Source: Paracoccaceae bacterium
GTDB lineage: Bacteria; Pseudomonadota; Alphaproteobacteria; Rhodobacterales; Rhodobacteraceae
Direction: 5' to 3'
Assembly: GCA_009773375.1 (NCBI GenBank)
Contig: WRPH01000034.1
Span: forward strand, 1-35,515
DNA length: 35,515 bases
In this document: positions 1 to 6,942 of the stretch, in pieces
Layout: the number at the start of each line of letters is the position of its first letter
How positions within the stretch are numbered: the first letter of the stretch is position 1
Program-made: the position numbers and the translations under genes
The notes under the pieces: generated by a model
The model's input: the letters and a program-made list of their open reading frames with translations, nothing else
Database searches by the model: none
Told to the model about the DNA's origin: nothing

Positions 1-740
1 GAGGCGTCGTGCGGGCCGCATCAGTGGTGGTGGCGACGGGCGGCAAATCGATCCCGAAGATGGGGGCGACGGGGATTGGCTATCAGATCGCGGAAAGCTT
101 TGGGCTGCCTTTGGTGGAGACCCGGCCGGGGCTGGTGCCGCTGACCTTTGCGGCGCAGGAGTTGGAATGGATGGTGCCGCTGGCGGGGGTGGCGGTGCAG
201 GGGCGGGTCTCGGTGGGGCGGGTTGGGTTTGACGAGGCGGTGTTGTTCACCCATCGCGGGCTGTCGGGGCCGGCGGTGTTGCAGATTTCCAGCTATTGGC
301 GCGAGGGTGGCGAGATCCGGCTTGATCTGGCACCGGGGCGGGATGTGGCGGCTGATCTGCGCGGGATGAAGCAGGAGATGGGGCGGTCGGCGCTGCGGAC
401 GGCGCTGGGGCGGATCGTGCCGGAAAAGCTGGCGCGGCATCTGGAGGCGACATCGGGCATCACCGCACCGCTGGCGGAGGTCGGCCGGGTTGATCTGGAG
501 CGGGTGGCGCGGCTGGTGCAGGACTGGCGGCTGGTGCCGGTGGGATCCGAGGGCTATCGGACGGCGGAGGTGACGCTGGGCGGCGTTGATACCGACGCGC
601 TGGACGGGCGGAGCATGCAGGCCAAGGGGGTGCCGGGGTTGTTTTTTGTAGGCGAGGTGGTGGATGTGACTGGCTGGCTGGGGGGATATAATTTTCAGTG
701 GGCGTGGTCGTCGGGCTGGGCTGCGGGGCAGGTGGCCTGA
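1..740 (+). CDS. NAD(P)/FAD-dependent oxidoreductase, BaiN/HI0933 family (5'-truncated by window edge)
   Basis: The reading frame is open from the first bases of the window, so the gene starts upstream and only about 245 C-terminal residues are seen. The N-terminal FAD-binding GxGxxG segment is therefore outside the window. The segment VVVATGGKSIPKMGATG and the C-terminal block GLFFVGEVVDVTGWLGGYNFQ followed by WAWSSGWAAG are hallmarks of the HI0933/BaiN flavoprotein family, where the last block closes over the flavin. Members are about 390-400 residues, so roughly 150 residues are missing. The substrate is unknown in most bacteria, so I give no gene symbol. The GTG at position 9 is only an internal codon. 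The gene converges with kdsA, and a hairpin-rich repeat lies between them. Confidence 0.85.
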   Translation, partial: GVVRAASVVVATGGKSIPKMGATGIGYQIAESFGLPLVETRPGLVPLTFAAQELEWMVPLAGVAVQGRVSVGRVGFDEAVLFTHRGLSGPAVLQISSYWREGGEIRLDLAPGRDVAADLRGMKQEMGRSALRTALGRIVPEKLARHLEATSGITAPLAEVGRVDLERVARLVQDWRLVPVGSEGYRTAEVTLGGVDTDALDGRSMQAKGVPGLFFVGEVVDVTGWLGGYNFQWAWSSGWAAGQVA

Positions 741-774
741 GCGGGGTTGTCCACGCGTGGATGTCTTGAAATAT

Positions 775-919
775 TTAATGATTTCAATGTTTTATCGTGG
801 GGTTTTTATGAATCATTAAGGTTTTGGGGGCTTTGCCCCCGACCGCTTCGGGCAGGCCCGAAGCGGTCTCCCCCAGGATATTTGGGCAGAGAGGATGACC
901 ATTTTAGCTAAATTTTAGG
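775..919 (+). repeat. Intergenic hairpin repeat, copy 1
   Basis: This element fills the gap between two convergent genes. It has a 9-bp AT-rich inverted repeat (TTAATGATT at 775-783 and AATCATTAA at 811-819). Next comes a GGGGGC/GCCCCC hairpin at 826-840, then a 12-bp perfect stem at 841-868 with a 4-base loop. The core follows at 876-898: GGATATTTG, one variable base, GCAG, one variable base, GAGGATGA. An AT-rich tail CCATTTTAGCTAAA follows. The same core recurs near 12454 and 29321. The stems could end transcription of the upstream flavoprotein gene, but no uridine run follows them. Confidence 0.75.
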
Positions 920-927
920 GATCGGGC

Positions 928-1761
928 TCAGACGTGCAGCGGGTCGGCTTTGGCGAGCCGGTCGAAGGCCATCAGGCTGGCGATCAGTCGCGGCATGTCT
1001 TTCAGGTAGATCATGTTCGGGCCATCCGAGGGGGAATTGTCGGGGTCTTCGTGGGTTTCGATGAACACGCCGGCAATGCCCAGCGCGACGGCGGCGCGGG
1101 CCATCACCGGGGCGAATTCGCGTTGGCCGCCCGATGAGCCGCCCATGCCGCCGGGCTGCTGCACCGAGTGGGTGGCATCCATGATCACCGGATAGCCGCT
1201 GCGCGCCATGATCGGCAGGCTGCGCATGTCGGCGACAAGGGTGTTATAGCCGAAGGACACGCCGCGTTCGGTCAGCAGGATATTGTCGTTGCCGGTCGAG
1301 GCGACCTTGTCAGCGACGTTCGCCATATCCCAAGGTGCCAGAAACTGACCCTTCTTGATGTTGACCACTGCGCCGGTGTCGCCTGCGGCCAGCAAGAGAT
1401 CGGTCTGACGGCACAGGAAGGCCGGAATCTGGATCACATCGACCACTGTGGCCGCCTCGCGCGCCTGGGCGATGTCATGCACGTCGGTCAGCACCGGGAT
1501 GCCGCTGGCGCGGATGCTTTCCAGCACGCGCAAGCCCGCCTCCATCCCCAAGCCACGTCGCCCCTTCAGCGAGGTGCGGTTGGCCTTGTCATAGCTGGCC
1601 TTGAACACATATTGCGCGCCTGCCGCGCGGCAGGTCTCGGCCATCTGGCCCGCGATCATCTGGGCGTGATCCAGACTTTCCAGCTGACAGGGACCGGCGA
1701 TCACCAGCAGGGGCAAATCGTTGCCGACGGTCAGGCCGCCGATTTTCACATGTTTCATCAT
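928..1761 (-). CDS. kdsA: 3-deoxy-8-phosphooctulonate synthase (Kdo-8-P synthase)
   Basis: The enzyme condenses phosphoenolpyruvate with arabinose-5-phosphate to Kdo-8-phosphate, a cytosolic step supplying Kdo for lipopolysaccharide core and for Kdo linkers of ABC-exported capsules. The 277 residues match the family length. Visible motifs are IAGPCQLES (residues 21-29), FKASYDKANRTS, LTDVHD, MDATHSVQQPGG and FIETHEDPDNSPSDGPN. Cys25 together with the His of ATHS, the Glu of FIETH and the Asp of DPDNS is the pattern of the metal-dependent class II enzymes. E. coli KdsA has Asn at the Cys position. The start has two ATG codons in a row and a GAGG about 5 bases upstream. It lies 36 bases after kpsE on the same strand, which suggests cotranscription with capsule export. 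Confidence 0.95.
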   Translation of the reverse strand: MMKHVKIGGLTVGNDLPLLVIAGPCQLESLDHAQMIAGQMAETCRAAGAQYVFKASYDKANRTSLKGRRGLGMEAGLRVLESIRASGIPVLTDVHDIAQAREAATVVDVIQIPAFLCRQTDLLLAAGDTGAVVNIKKGQFLAPWDMANVADKVASTGNDNILLTERGVSFGYNTLVADMRSLPIMARSGYPVIMDATHSVQQPGGMGGSSGGQREFAPVMARAAVALGIAGVFIETHEDPDNSPSDGPNMIYLKDMPRLIASLMAFDRLAKADPLHV

Positions 1762-1797
1762 CGCCTCGGGTCTGGGTATGCGGCTGGAATCCTGTGC

Positions 1798-3471
1798 TCA
1801 GGCTGTAACCTGTTCGCGCAGAATCGCAATCGTCATCGAGATCATCAGATAGATCCCGGCAAAGATCAGCATCACCACAAGGGTATTTTCAAAGGCGCGC
1901 GGATAGGTCGCCTCGTCGGCGGCAATCGGTGGGGCCGACATCGACAGATAGCGGGTCTGCCGGTTGGCCTGCGTGCGCGCCGATTCCATTGCTTGCAGCG
2001 ATTGCGCCAGCAACAGCTGCCGGGTCTGCGCGTCGGCTTGCTCCACCAGCAATTCGGATTGCACGGCGGCGAGCGACTGGCCGTTGGCATCGTCTTCGGT
2101 CAGTTTGGCGCGCAGGGTGGCAATCTGTTCTTCAAGCGTGGCGATGCGGCGTTTCACCGGGTCCATCCGGGCGACGTTGGGGGTCTGGTTTGATTCCATC
2201 TGCGCCAGCGACAGCCGTTCTAGGGTCAGCTGGCTGTCAAGCTGGGTGATCTGGCCGGTGATCAGGCCAACCTCAACCTCGGAGGAAATCACCCGGTTCT
2301 GTTTTTGCAGCGCCAGCACGCGTTCATTCGCCGCCTTCAGCTCTGCCTCGGCCTTTTGATAGGATTCCTGCGCGCCCTGCATCTGATCGGTGCGCAGACG
2401 GCTGGTCAATTGGTCAACCTGTTCTTCGGCATAGCCGATCAGTGCCTTGGCGATATTGACCGCGACCTGTGGGTCGGCCGCGATCACATCCATCTTGATC
2501 AGCCCTTCGGTCGGGTCGTAGGAGATTTTCACATAGCGGCGATAGGTTTTGTAGGCGGCAGTGTTCGAGGCATCCGGCGACAGCCGTTGCAGCGGGTCGA
2601 TCGCGGGGTCAGAATAATGCGTGCGAAAGCCGTGATCGGCATCAAGCCGGGTCATCGCGTCTTGCGATTGCAGATAGCCCTGCACCGCAATCGAATCCTG
2701 CGACGAGCCCATCGGCGAGCTTTTCAGCAAGCCGCCAAGCGGGCTGGCGGCGGCATCGGCGCTTTGGATGACGAATTCGGCGTGGGTTTCATAAAACGGC
2801 GTGGCGACGGTGTAGTAATAAATCCCGGCCATGAAGGTGGGCAGCATCACGAAGACAAACAGCCGCGCCATCAGCAGCAGCGATTTCTTGCGGCGGCGGG
2901 CGGCGATATCGCGCTGGATGCGGGCCACTTCGGCGATATGGGCCTGTTCGGCACGCTGTTCGGTCGAGGGCAGTTGCGCGGGTTTGATGGTCTGCGGCAG
3001 TTGGATGCCATCACCGCCGGGGGTGATGGTCAGCGCGCGCGAGCCGGGCGGCTGGTTGGGCGGACTGCCTGCGGAAGAGACCAGCTCCAGCACCGAATTG
3101 GCCTGAAACGGATCAATCCCGGCGTTGCGCAGCAGGCGGACGGCATCGAAATCTGACGTGGCGGGCAGATCGTGCTTTTGCGCCAGACGGCGGGCCATGC
3201 GCAGCTGGCGGCCGGTGAGGCCTTCCTGGCGGATGGTGTCGATGTCATGCGGGGCGGTGTTGGCGGCCGGTTCTGCGCGGTGATCGGCGGCCGGGGTGGC
3301 GGCCTTGGCGGTGGGGAAGGTCATGCCGGCAAAGCCGTCATCGTCCTGATTGGGAAAGAAGGCGTCGTCGCCGATGCGATGGGCTTTGGTCGCGCGCGGC
3401 ACTGGCGCCGGGGCGGTGACCGGGTCGGGACGGCGGGTGCGGAACCGCTGCACTCTAAGCTTGGTAGTCAT
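1798..3471 (-). CDS. kpsE: Capsule polysaccharide export inner-membrane protein (KpsE/CtrB/BexC family) with N-terminal extension
   Basis: The protein is a bitopic inner-membrane chain-length/export partner of capsule ABC transporters, spanning the periplasm toward the outer-membrane channel. I chose the ATG at 3471 (557 residues), which overlaps the end of kpsT by 17 bases. Residues 1-195 are predicted cytoplasmic and proline/alanine-rich, with a compact segment around residues 81-132 (QEGLTGRQLRMARRLAQKHD onward). Transmembrane segment 1 is about 198-220, followed by the FYETHAEFVIQS motif. A long charged coiled-coil region lies around 350-500, and a second transmembrane helix sits near the C terminus (LVVMLIFAGIYLMISMTIAI). 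E. coli KpsE is about 380 residues, so the extra N-terminal region is notable. Its function is not known to me. Confidence 0.85.
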   Translation of the reverse strand: MTTKLRVQRFRTRRPDPVTAPAPVPRATKAHRIGDDAFFPNQDDDGFAGMTFPTAKAATPAADHRAEPAANTAPHDIDTIRQEGLTGRQLRMARRLAQKHDLPATSDFDAVRLLRNAGIDPFQANSVLELVSSAGSPPNQPPGSRALTITPGGDGIQLPQTIKPAQLPSTEQRAEQAHIAEVARIQRDIAARRRKKSLLLMARLFVFVMLPTFMAGIYYYTVATPFYETHAEFVIQSADAAASPLGGLLKSSPMGSSQDSIAVQGYLQSQDAMTRLDADHGFRTHYSDPAIDPLQRLSPDASNTAAYKTYRRYVKISYDPTEGLIKMDVIAADPQVAVNIAKALIGYAEEQVDQLTSRLRTDQMQGAQESYQKAEAELKAANERVLALQKQNRVISSEVEVGLITGQITQLDSQLTLERLSLAQMESNQTPNVARMDPVKRRIATLEEQIATLRAKLTEDDANGQSLAAVQSELLVEQADAQTRQLLLAQSLQAMESARTQANRQTRYLSMSAPPIAADEATYPRAFENTLVVMLIFAGIYLMISMTIAILREQVTA

Positions 3472-4108
3472 AAAGCCGCTTCGCCTCTTCCAGAGTTTCA
3501 AACGTGTACAATTGCCCATTGCGCAGCACCGCTGCGGTTCGGCAGAACTTTTCAAGTGTCGCGGGCTGGTGCGAGACCACCACCACGGTGGCGTTTTGCA
3601 GCCGTTGTCGCAAGACCTGACCGGCTTTGCGGTTGAATTCGACGTCGGTAGAGGACGGCATGCCTTCGTCGATCAGGTAGATGTCGAATTCCAGTGCCAG
3701 CATCAGCGAAAACGAAAACCGTGACCGCATGCCGGAGGAATAGGTGCCGATCGGCATGTCGAAATATTCGTCGATGCCGGCAAGCCAGCGGCAGAAGCTT
3801 TCGACATAATCGGGGTCGAGGCCGTAAAGGCGGGCGATGTAGCGTGCATTTTCAGTGGCGGTGTGTTTGGAGATGATGCCGCCCATGAACCCCAGCGGGA
3901 ACGAGATGCGCGAGGTGCGGATCACCCTGCCTTCATCGGGTTTTTCCAGCCCGGCCATCATGTTGATGATGGTGGTCTTGCCGGTGCCATTCTTGGCGAG
4001 GATGCCGAGCGAATTGCCGACTTCAACCGTGAACGAGGCGCGGTCAAGGATCACCTTGCGCGACTTGCCGGTCCAGAACGACTTGCTGACATTCTCGAAT
4101 GCGATCAT
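3455..4108 (-). CDS. kpsT: Capsule polysaccharide export ATP-binding protein (KpsT/CtrD/BexA family)
   Basis: This is the ATPase of the group 2/3-type capsule ABC exporter, on the cytosolic face. The ATG at 4108 gives 217 residues, the usual KpsT length, and the usual start MIAFENVSKS. A longer TTG-started reading exists but has no better ribosome site. Motifs are a Walker A at 38-45 (AKNGTGKT), signature SSGMR at 124-128, Walker B YLIDE at 144-148 and the H-loop His180. The first glycine of the P-loop is alanine (residue 38). The two residues after Walker B and the D-loop (PSSTD) also differ from the common AVGD pattern. It is first in a kpsT-kpsE-kdsA run. The permease gene kpsM is not adjacent, since the upstream gene is an antiporter. 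Confidence 0.88.
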   Translation of the reverse strand: MIAFENVSKSFWTGKSRKVILDRASFTVEVGNSLGILAKNGTGKTTIINMMAGLEKPDEGRVIRTSRISFPLGFMGGIISKHTATENARYIARLYGLDPDYVESFCRWLAGIDEYFDMPIGTYSSGMRSRFSFSLMLALEFDIYLIDEGMPSSTDVEFNRKAGQVLRQRLQNATVVVVSHQPATLEKFCRTAAVLRNGQLYTFETLEEAKRLYDYQA

Positions 4109-4236
4109 GGCTGCCCTGGGGCGTGCCTCCTGCTGTGCCAAGGGCCGGTGTTTCAGCCTTAGCGGATAAGTGTTAACGCCCGGTTTCTTGCGGCTTGCAA
4201 GCGATTTTGCAGCAATTATCCGGGGTTTGAGGCAGC

Positions 4237-4266
4237 ATTATGTCTGATTTGGCGACAATTCTTCAA
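4237..4266 (-). promoter_or_regulatory. Candidate sigma70 promoter for kpsT-kpsE-kdsA
   Basis: On the minus strand a TTGAAG (-35-like) is followed by 18 bases and CATAAT (-10-like). This places a start near 4230 and a leader of about 120 bases before the kpsT ATG at 4108. The region between kpsT and the preceding antiporter gene holds no other gene. The match is moderate and untested. Confidence 0.3.
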
Positions 4267-4273
4267 GATTGCT

Positions 4274-5521
4274 TTACCACCGCCCAAGCAGCCGCCGCAG
4301 CAGCAACGCAGCCCCCCCTGCGGCAAGGCTGATCGCCAGCCCCAGACGCGCCGCCTCGGCCATGCCACCGCCGGGCAGGGCGCTGTCAAGTGCCAGCACC
4401 GGCACGGTAAAGCCCATGCCAAGCAGAACCGCGATCAGCACAAGGTCGCGCAGATGCACGCCCTGCGGCAGCGGCGCGCGGGCAAGCTGCGCCATCAGAA
4501 CAGCGCCGACCAGAAAACCCAAGGGTTTGCCGATCCAGAAGGCGGCCAGCGTGGTCAGGGTGGTGGGGGCGAAGGCCAGCAGATCAATGCCGCCACGGGT
4601 CAGCCCGAACAGGAACAACACCAGCGCCAAGGGCCGCACCAGAAGATGTGCCAGCCGGTTCAACGGATCGTGCAGGAAGGATTCCGCCTCGGCAAACAGG
4701 CCGAAAGAGCGGTCGGCGTGGGGAATAGCCGGGATCACCGGCAAGAAGCCCAAGGCGGGCGGCAGACCAGCGGCGGCGACGCCTGCAAAGCTGATCGCGC
4801 CGGCAAGGATATAGGGCCACAGGTGCAGGCCCTTGCGCCGCGCACTTTCGGGGGCGTTCGGATCGGGGCGGCGACCATACAGCGCCCAGACCCCAAAGCT
4901 GGCGGCCAGCGCAAGGCCAAGCCATGCCAGCCGCAGCAGGCCGCCGGTTGGGTAAGACAGGCCCAGCAGCAGCAAGCCAATGAAATCGCAGGCGATCGTG
5001 ACCAGCAGCAGCACATGCAGCGCCGGATGCCCCGCGCCAAACAGCCAGCGCCCGACGATATAGCCCAACACCACATCGCTGCCCAACGGCACCTGCCAGC
5101 CGACGGCAAAGCTGGCCTCTTCGGCAGTTTCAACGGCTGCCCCGACCAGCACCCAGACCAAGGCCGCGCCGATCACCGCCCCGGCAACGCCGCCCAGCGG
5201 CACCAAGGCTTGCGGGCCGGACAACGCGCCGTGACGCAGGATCAGCGCCTCCCACAGTTCTTTGCCGACGAAGAACATGAAGAACGCCATCAGAAAGCCC
5301 GAGGTGAGCGAGGCCGGGGTCAGGCTGGCAGGCTCGGGGGCCATCAGCGCCGGGATGGTAACGTAGTGCGCCAGCCAATCCGGCGCGCGCAGATCTGCCA
5401 GCCGCCATTCGATGAAATCATAATAGCCGCCGGGGTTCAGGTTCAGCCAAGCCGTGGCAACGACGATACCAATCCCCAGGGCAAGGGCGAAATGGCGCAC
5501 GAAGGGGGAGACGCGATACAT
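4274..5521 (-). CDS. nhaA: Na+/H+ antiporter, NhaA family (divergent)
   Basis: This is a polytopic inner-membrane antiporter that would exchange cytosolic Na+ or Li+ for protons. The ATG at 5521 gives 415 residues. A GTG at 5581 would add 20 residues but abuts a hairpin and lacks a ribosome site. Family landmarks are FMFFVGKELWEA, VPLGSDVVLGYIVGRWLFG, FWIGKPLGFLVG and the C-terminal LPQGVHLRDLVLIAVLLGMG followed by FTVPVLA. The Asp equivalent to E. coli Asp133 (in GSD) and Lys300 (in GKP) are present. The Asp163-Asp164 pair is replaced by Cys-Asp (IACDFIGLLLL), so the ion-binding Asp is kept but its neighbour is lost. About 11-12 hydrophobic segments are visible. The gene may follow the YgaP-like gene on the same strand, but a hairpin separates them. 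Confidence 0.88.
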   Translation of the reverse strand: MYRVSPFVRHFALALGIGIVVATAWLNLNPGGYYDFIEWRLADLRAPDWLAHYVTIPALMAPEPASLTPASLTSGFLMAFFMFFVGKELWEALILRHGALSGPQALVPLGGVAGAVIGAALVWVLVGAAVETAEEASFAVGWQVPLGSDVVLGYIVGRWLFGAGHPALHVLLLVTIACDFIGLLLLGLSYPTGGLLRLAWLGLALAASFGVWALYGRRPDPNAPESARRKGLHLWPYILAGAISFAGVAAAGLPPALGFLPVIPAIPHADRSFGLFAEAESFLHDPLNRLAHLLVRPLALVLFLFGLTRGGIDLLAFAPTTLTTLAAFWIGKPLGFLVGAVLMAQLARAPLPQGVHLRDLVLIAVLLGMGFTVPVLALDSALPGGGMAEAARLGLAISLAAGGAALLLRRLLGRW

Positions 5522-5581
5522 GGGGGAAATCCGCGGCTGAAGTCGGTTTTCTCCACCGTATCTGGTGGCGCGATTTGCCAC

Positions 5582-5606
5582 AACCGGGCTTTTCAGCCGC
5601 CCGGTT
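5582..5606 (-). terminator. Hairpin between YgaP-like gene and nhaA
   Basis: An 8-bp perfect stem (AACCGGGC / GCCCGGTT) with a 9-base loop lies 33 bases after the YgaP-like stop codon on the minus strand. No T-run follows it in that direction, so it would be at most a weak or factor-dependent terminator. Confidence 0.35.
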
Positions 5607-5638
5607 GCAGCGGGAGTGCCAGATCGGGTTTTGCCAGA

Positions 5639-5845
5639 TCAGCTTTTAAAAGCGCAGCCGGTCTTGAAGCCAAGTTTGGCAAAGATCGTGGCTGCCGGGC
5701 AGAAGCCGGTGATCGAGGACTGGATCAGGTTGGCACCGATAAACAGGGTGAACCAGTAAAACAGCGGCGAGACCCACAGCGTCAGTGCAACCGACAGAAG
5801 GATCATCACGCCAGCAAACAACAGCACGGAACGATCGAGGTTCAT
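5639..5845 (-). CDS. Small YgaP-like inner-membrane protein (DUF2892)
   Basis: The ATG at 5845 has an AAGGA seven bases upstream and gives 68 residues. The protein begins MNLDRSVLLFAGVMILLSVA and has two hydrophobic segments (about 7-27 and 30-48). It ends with the GFCPAATIFAKLGFKTGCAF block typical of the YgaP transmembrane/DUF2892 family. In E. coli YgaP this module follows a rhodanese domain. Here it stands alone. Two cysteines (in GFCPA and TGCAF) are conserved in the family. Stand-alone DUF2892 genes often lie near sulfide or thiol stress genes. The divergent neighbour here is an RND operon that leads to sqr. A molecular function is not established. Confidence 0.85.
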   Translation of the reverse strand: MNLDRSVLLFAGVMILLSVALTLWVSPLFYWFTLFIGANLIQSSITGFCPAATIFAKLGFKTGCAFKS

Positions 5846-5886
5846 GGTATATCCTTTCAAGTGCCCGGATTCTTCGGGCGATGACA

Positions 5887-5922
5887 TTGACATCTTATGC
5901 AACATTATGAATATAAGTTGCA
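5887..5922 (+). promoter_or_regulatory. Divergent control region of the RND operon: TTGACA and inverted repeat
   Basis: A perfect TTGACA lies at 5887-5892. TGCAAC at 5898-5903 and GTTGCA at 5917-5922 form a 6-bp inverted repeat with a 13-base AT-rich spacer. The spacer contains CATTATGAATATA (5903-5915), similar to CATTCGAATATA (10187-10198) in the sqr promoter. The region separates the YgaP-like gene from the adaptor gene, so a regulator bound here could control both. A good -10 is ambiguous (AATATA at 17 bases, TATAAG at 19). Confidence 0.4.
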
Positions 5923-5949
5923 AGAGCAGATTTAGGGAAAGGCCCCACC

Positions 5950-6942
5950 ATGCGCCGCGCGATTCTGATGCCGCTGATCTTGTCAACTTGCCTTGTTTCC
6001 GGGGTGGTTTTTGCGGAGCCGCTGACACTGGCACCGATGCAGGTGACGGAATGGAAGGCGGTCTATGGCCGAATCGAGGCGCGTGACCGCATCCCGGCGC
6101 GGGCGCGATTGGGCGGCACCTTGATGGAATTGGCGGTGGCCGAGGGCGACGTGGTGACGGCGGGGCAGGTGCTGGCGCGGATCGTCGATGAAAAGCTGGC
6201 GTTCCAGCTTTCGGCGATCGACGCGCAACTGGCCTCGGTGCAGGCGCAACTGGTGAATGCGACGGCGGAATTGAAGCGCGGCGAGGATTTGCTCAAGCAA
6301 GGCGTGACCACGGTGCAGCGGCTGGACGCATTGCGCACGCAGGTTGACGTGCTGACCGGGCAGATTGCCTCGGTGGAGGCGCAGCGCAAGGTGGTCGAAC
6401 AGCAGGCGGCAGAAGGCGCTGTGCTGGCCCCGGTGGCGGGGCGGGTGCTGGATGTGCCGGTCTCCAAAGGGGCGGTGGTGATGCCGGGCGAGGCGGTGGC
6501 GACGCTGGGCGGCGGCGGGATTTTCCTGCGGCTGGCGGTGCCAGAGCGGCATGCCGGGGCAATGAAAGCGGGGGATGCGATCCAGATCGAAGGCCCGGAC
6601 GGGGTTTCCGAAGGCAAGCTGGCGCGGATCTATCCGCTGATCGAAAATGGCCGCGTGGTGGCGGATGTCGAGGTGGCGGGGTTGCCGGATGCATTCGTTG
6701 ATGCGCGGGTGCTGGTGCGGCTGCCGGTTGGGGTGCGTGAGGCGCTGATGCTGCCCGCAAGCGCCTTGGTGACGCGTGCGGGATTGGATTTCGTGTCGGT
6801 CAATGGCGATCTGCGGTCTGTGGTGCCGGGGCGGCGCGAGATGGTGGCCGGGGCTGAAATGGTCGAGGTGCTGTCGGGCTTGCAGGCGGGCGATGTGATC
6901 GAAACCACCGGCGCTGTGGCTGGAGGCGCGGCACATGACTAA
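5950..6942 (+). CDS. RND efflux periplasmic adaptor subunit (AcrA/HlyD-like membrane fusion protein)
   Basis: The protein links an inner-membrane RND pump to an outer-membrane channel. It has 330 residues, slightly short for the family. A Sec-type signal peptide covers about residues 1-22, with cleavage after VFA. A lipobox-like LSTC is imperfect. A split biotinyl-lipoyl domain is visible: RARLGGTLMELAVAEGDVV, then GQVLARI, then AEGAVLAPVAGRVLDVPVSK. An alpha-helical hairpin lies between (AIDAQLASVQAQLVNATAEL onward). Beta-barrel and membrane-proximal segments follow. The ATG follows AAAGG, and the 3' end overlaps the pump gene by 8 bases. No outer-membrane factor gene lies in the window, so a channel encoded elsewhere is implied. 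The substrate cannot be read from sequence. Confidence 0.9.
   Translation: MRRAILMPLILSTCLVSGVVFAEPLTLAPMQVTEWKAVYGRIEARDRIPARARLGGTLMELAVAEGDVVTAGQVLARIVDEKLAFQLSAIDAQLASVQAQLVNATAELKRGEDLLKQGVTTVQRLDALRTQVDVLTGQIASVEAQRKVVEQQAAEGAVLAPVAGRVLDVPVSKGAVVMPGEAVATLGGGGIFLRLAVPERHAGAMKAGDAIQIEGPDGVSEGKLARIYPLIENGRVVADVEVAGLPDAFVDARVLVRLPVGVREALMLPASALVTRAGLDFVSVNGDLRSVVPGRREMVAGAEMVEVLSGLQAGDVIETTGAVAGGAAHD

Noticed and set aside
1168..2193. 341-residue plus-strand open frame across kdsA and kpsE
   Set aside because: It crosses two clear minus-strand genes and has the His/Gln/Gly bias of a shadow frame.
5522..5581. GTG start for nhaA giving 20 extra residues
   Set aside because: It has no ribosome site and touches a hairpin. 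The ATG at 5521 fits the family start better.
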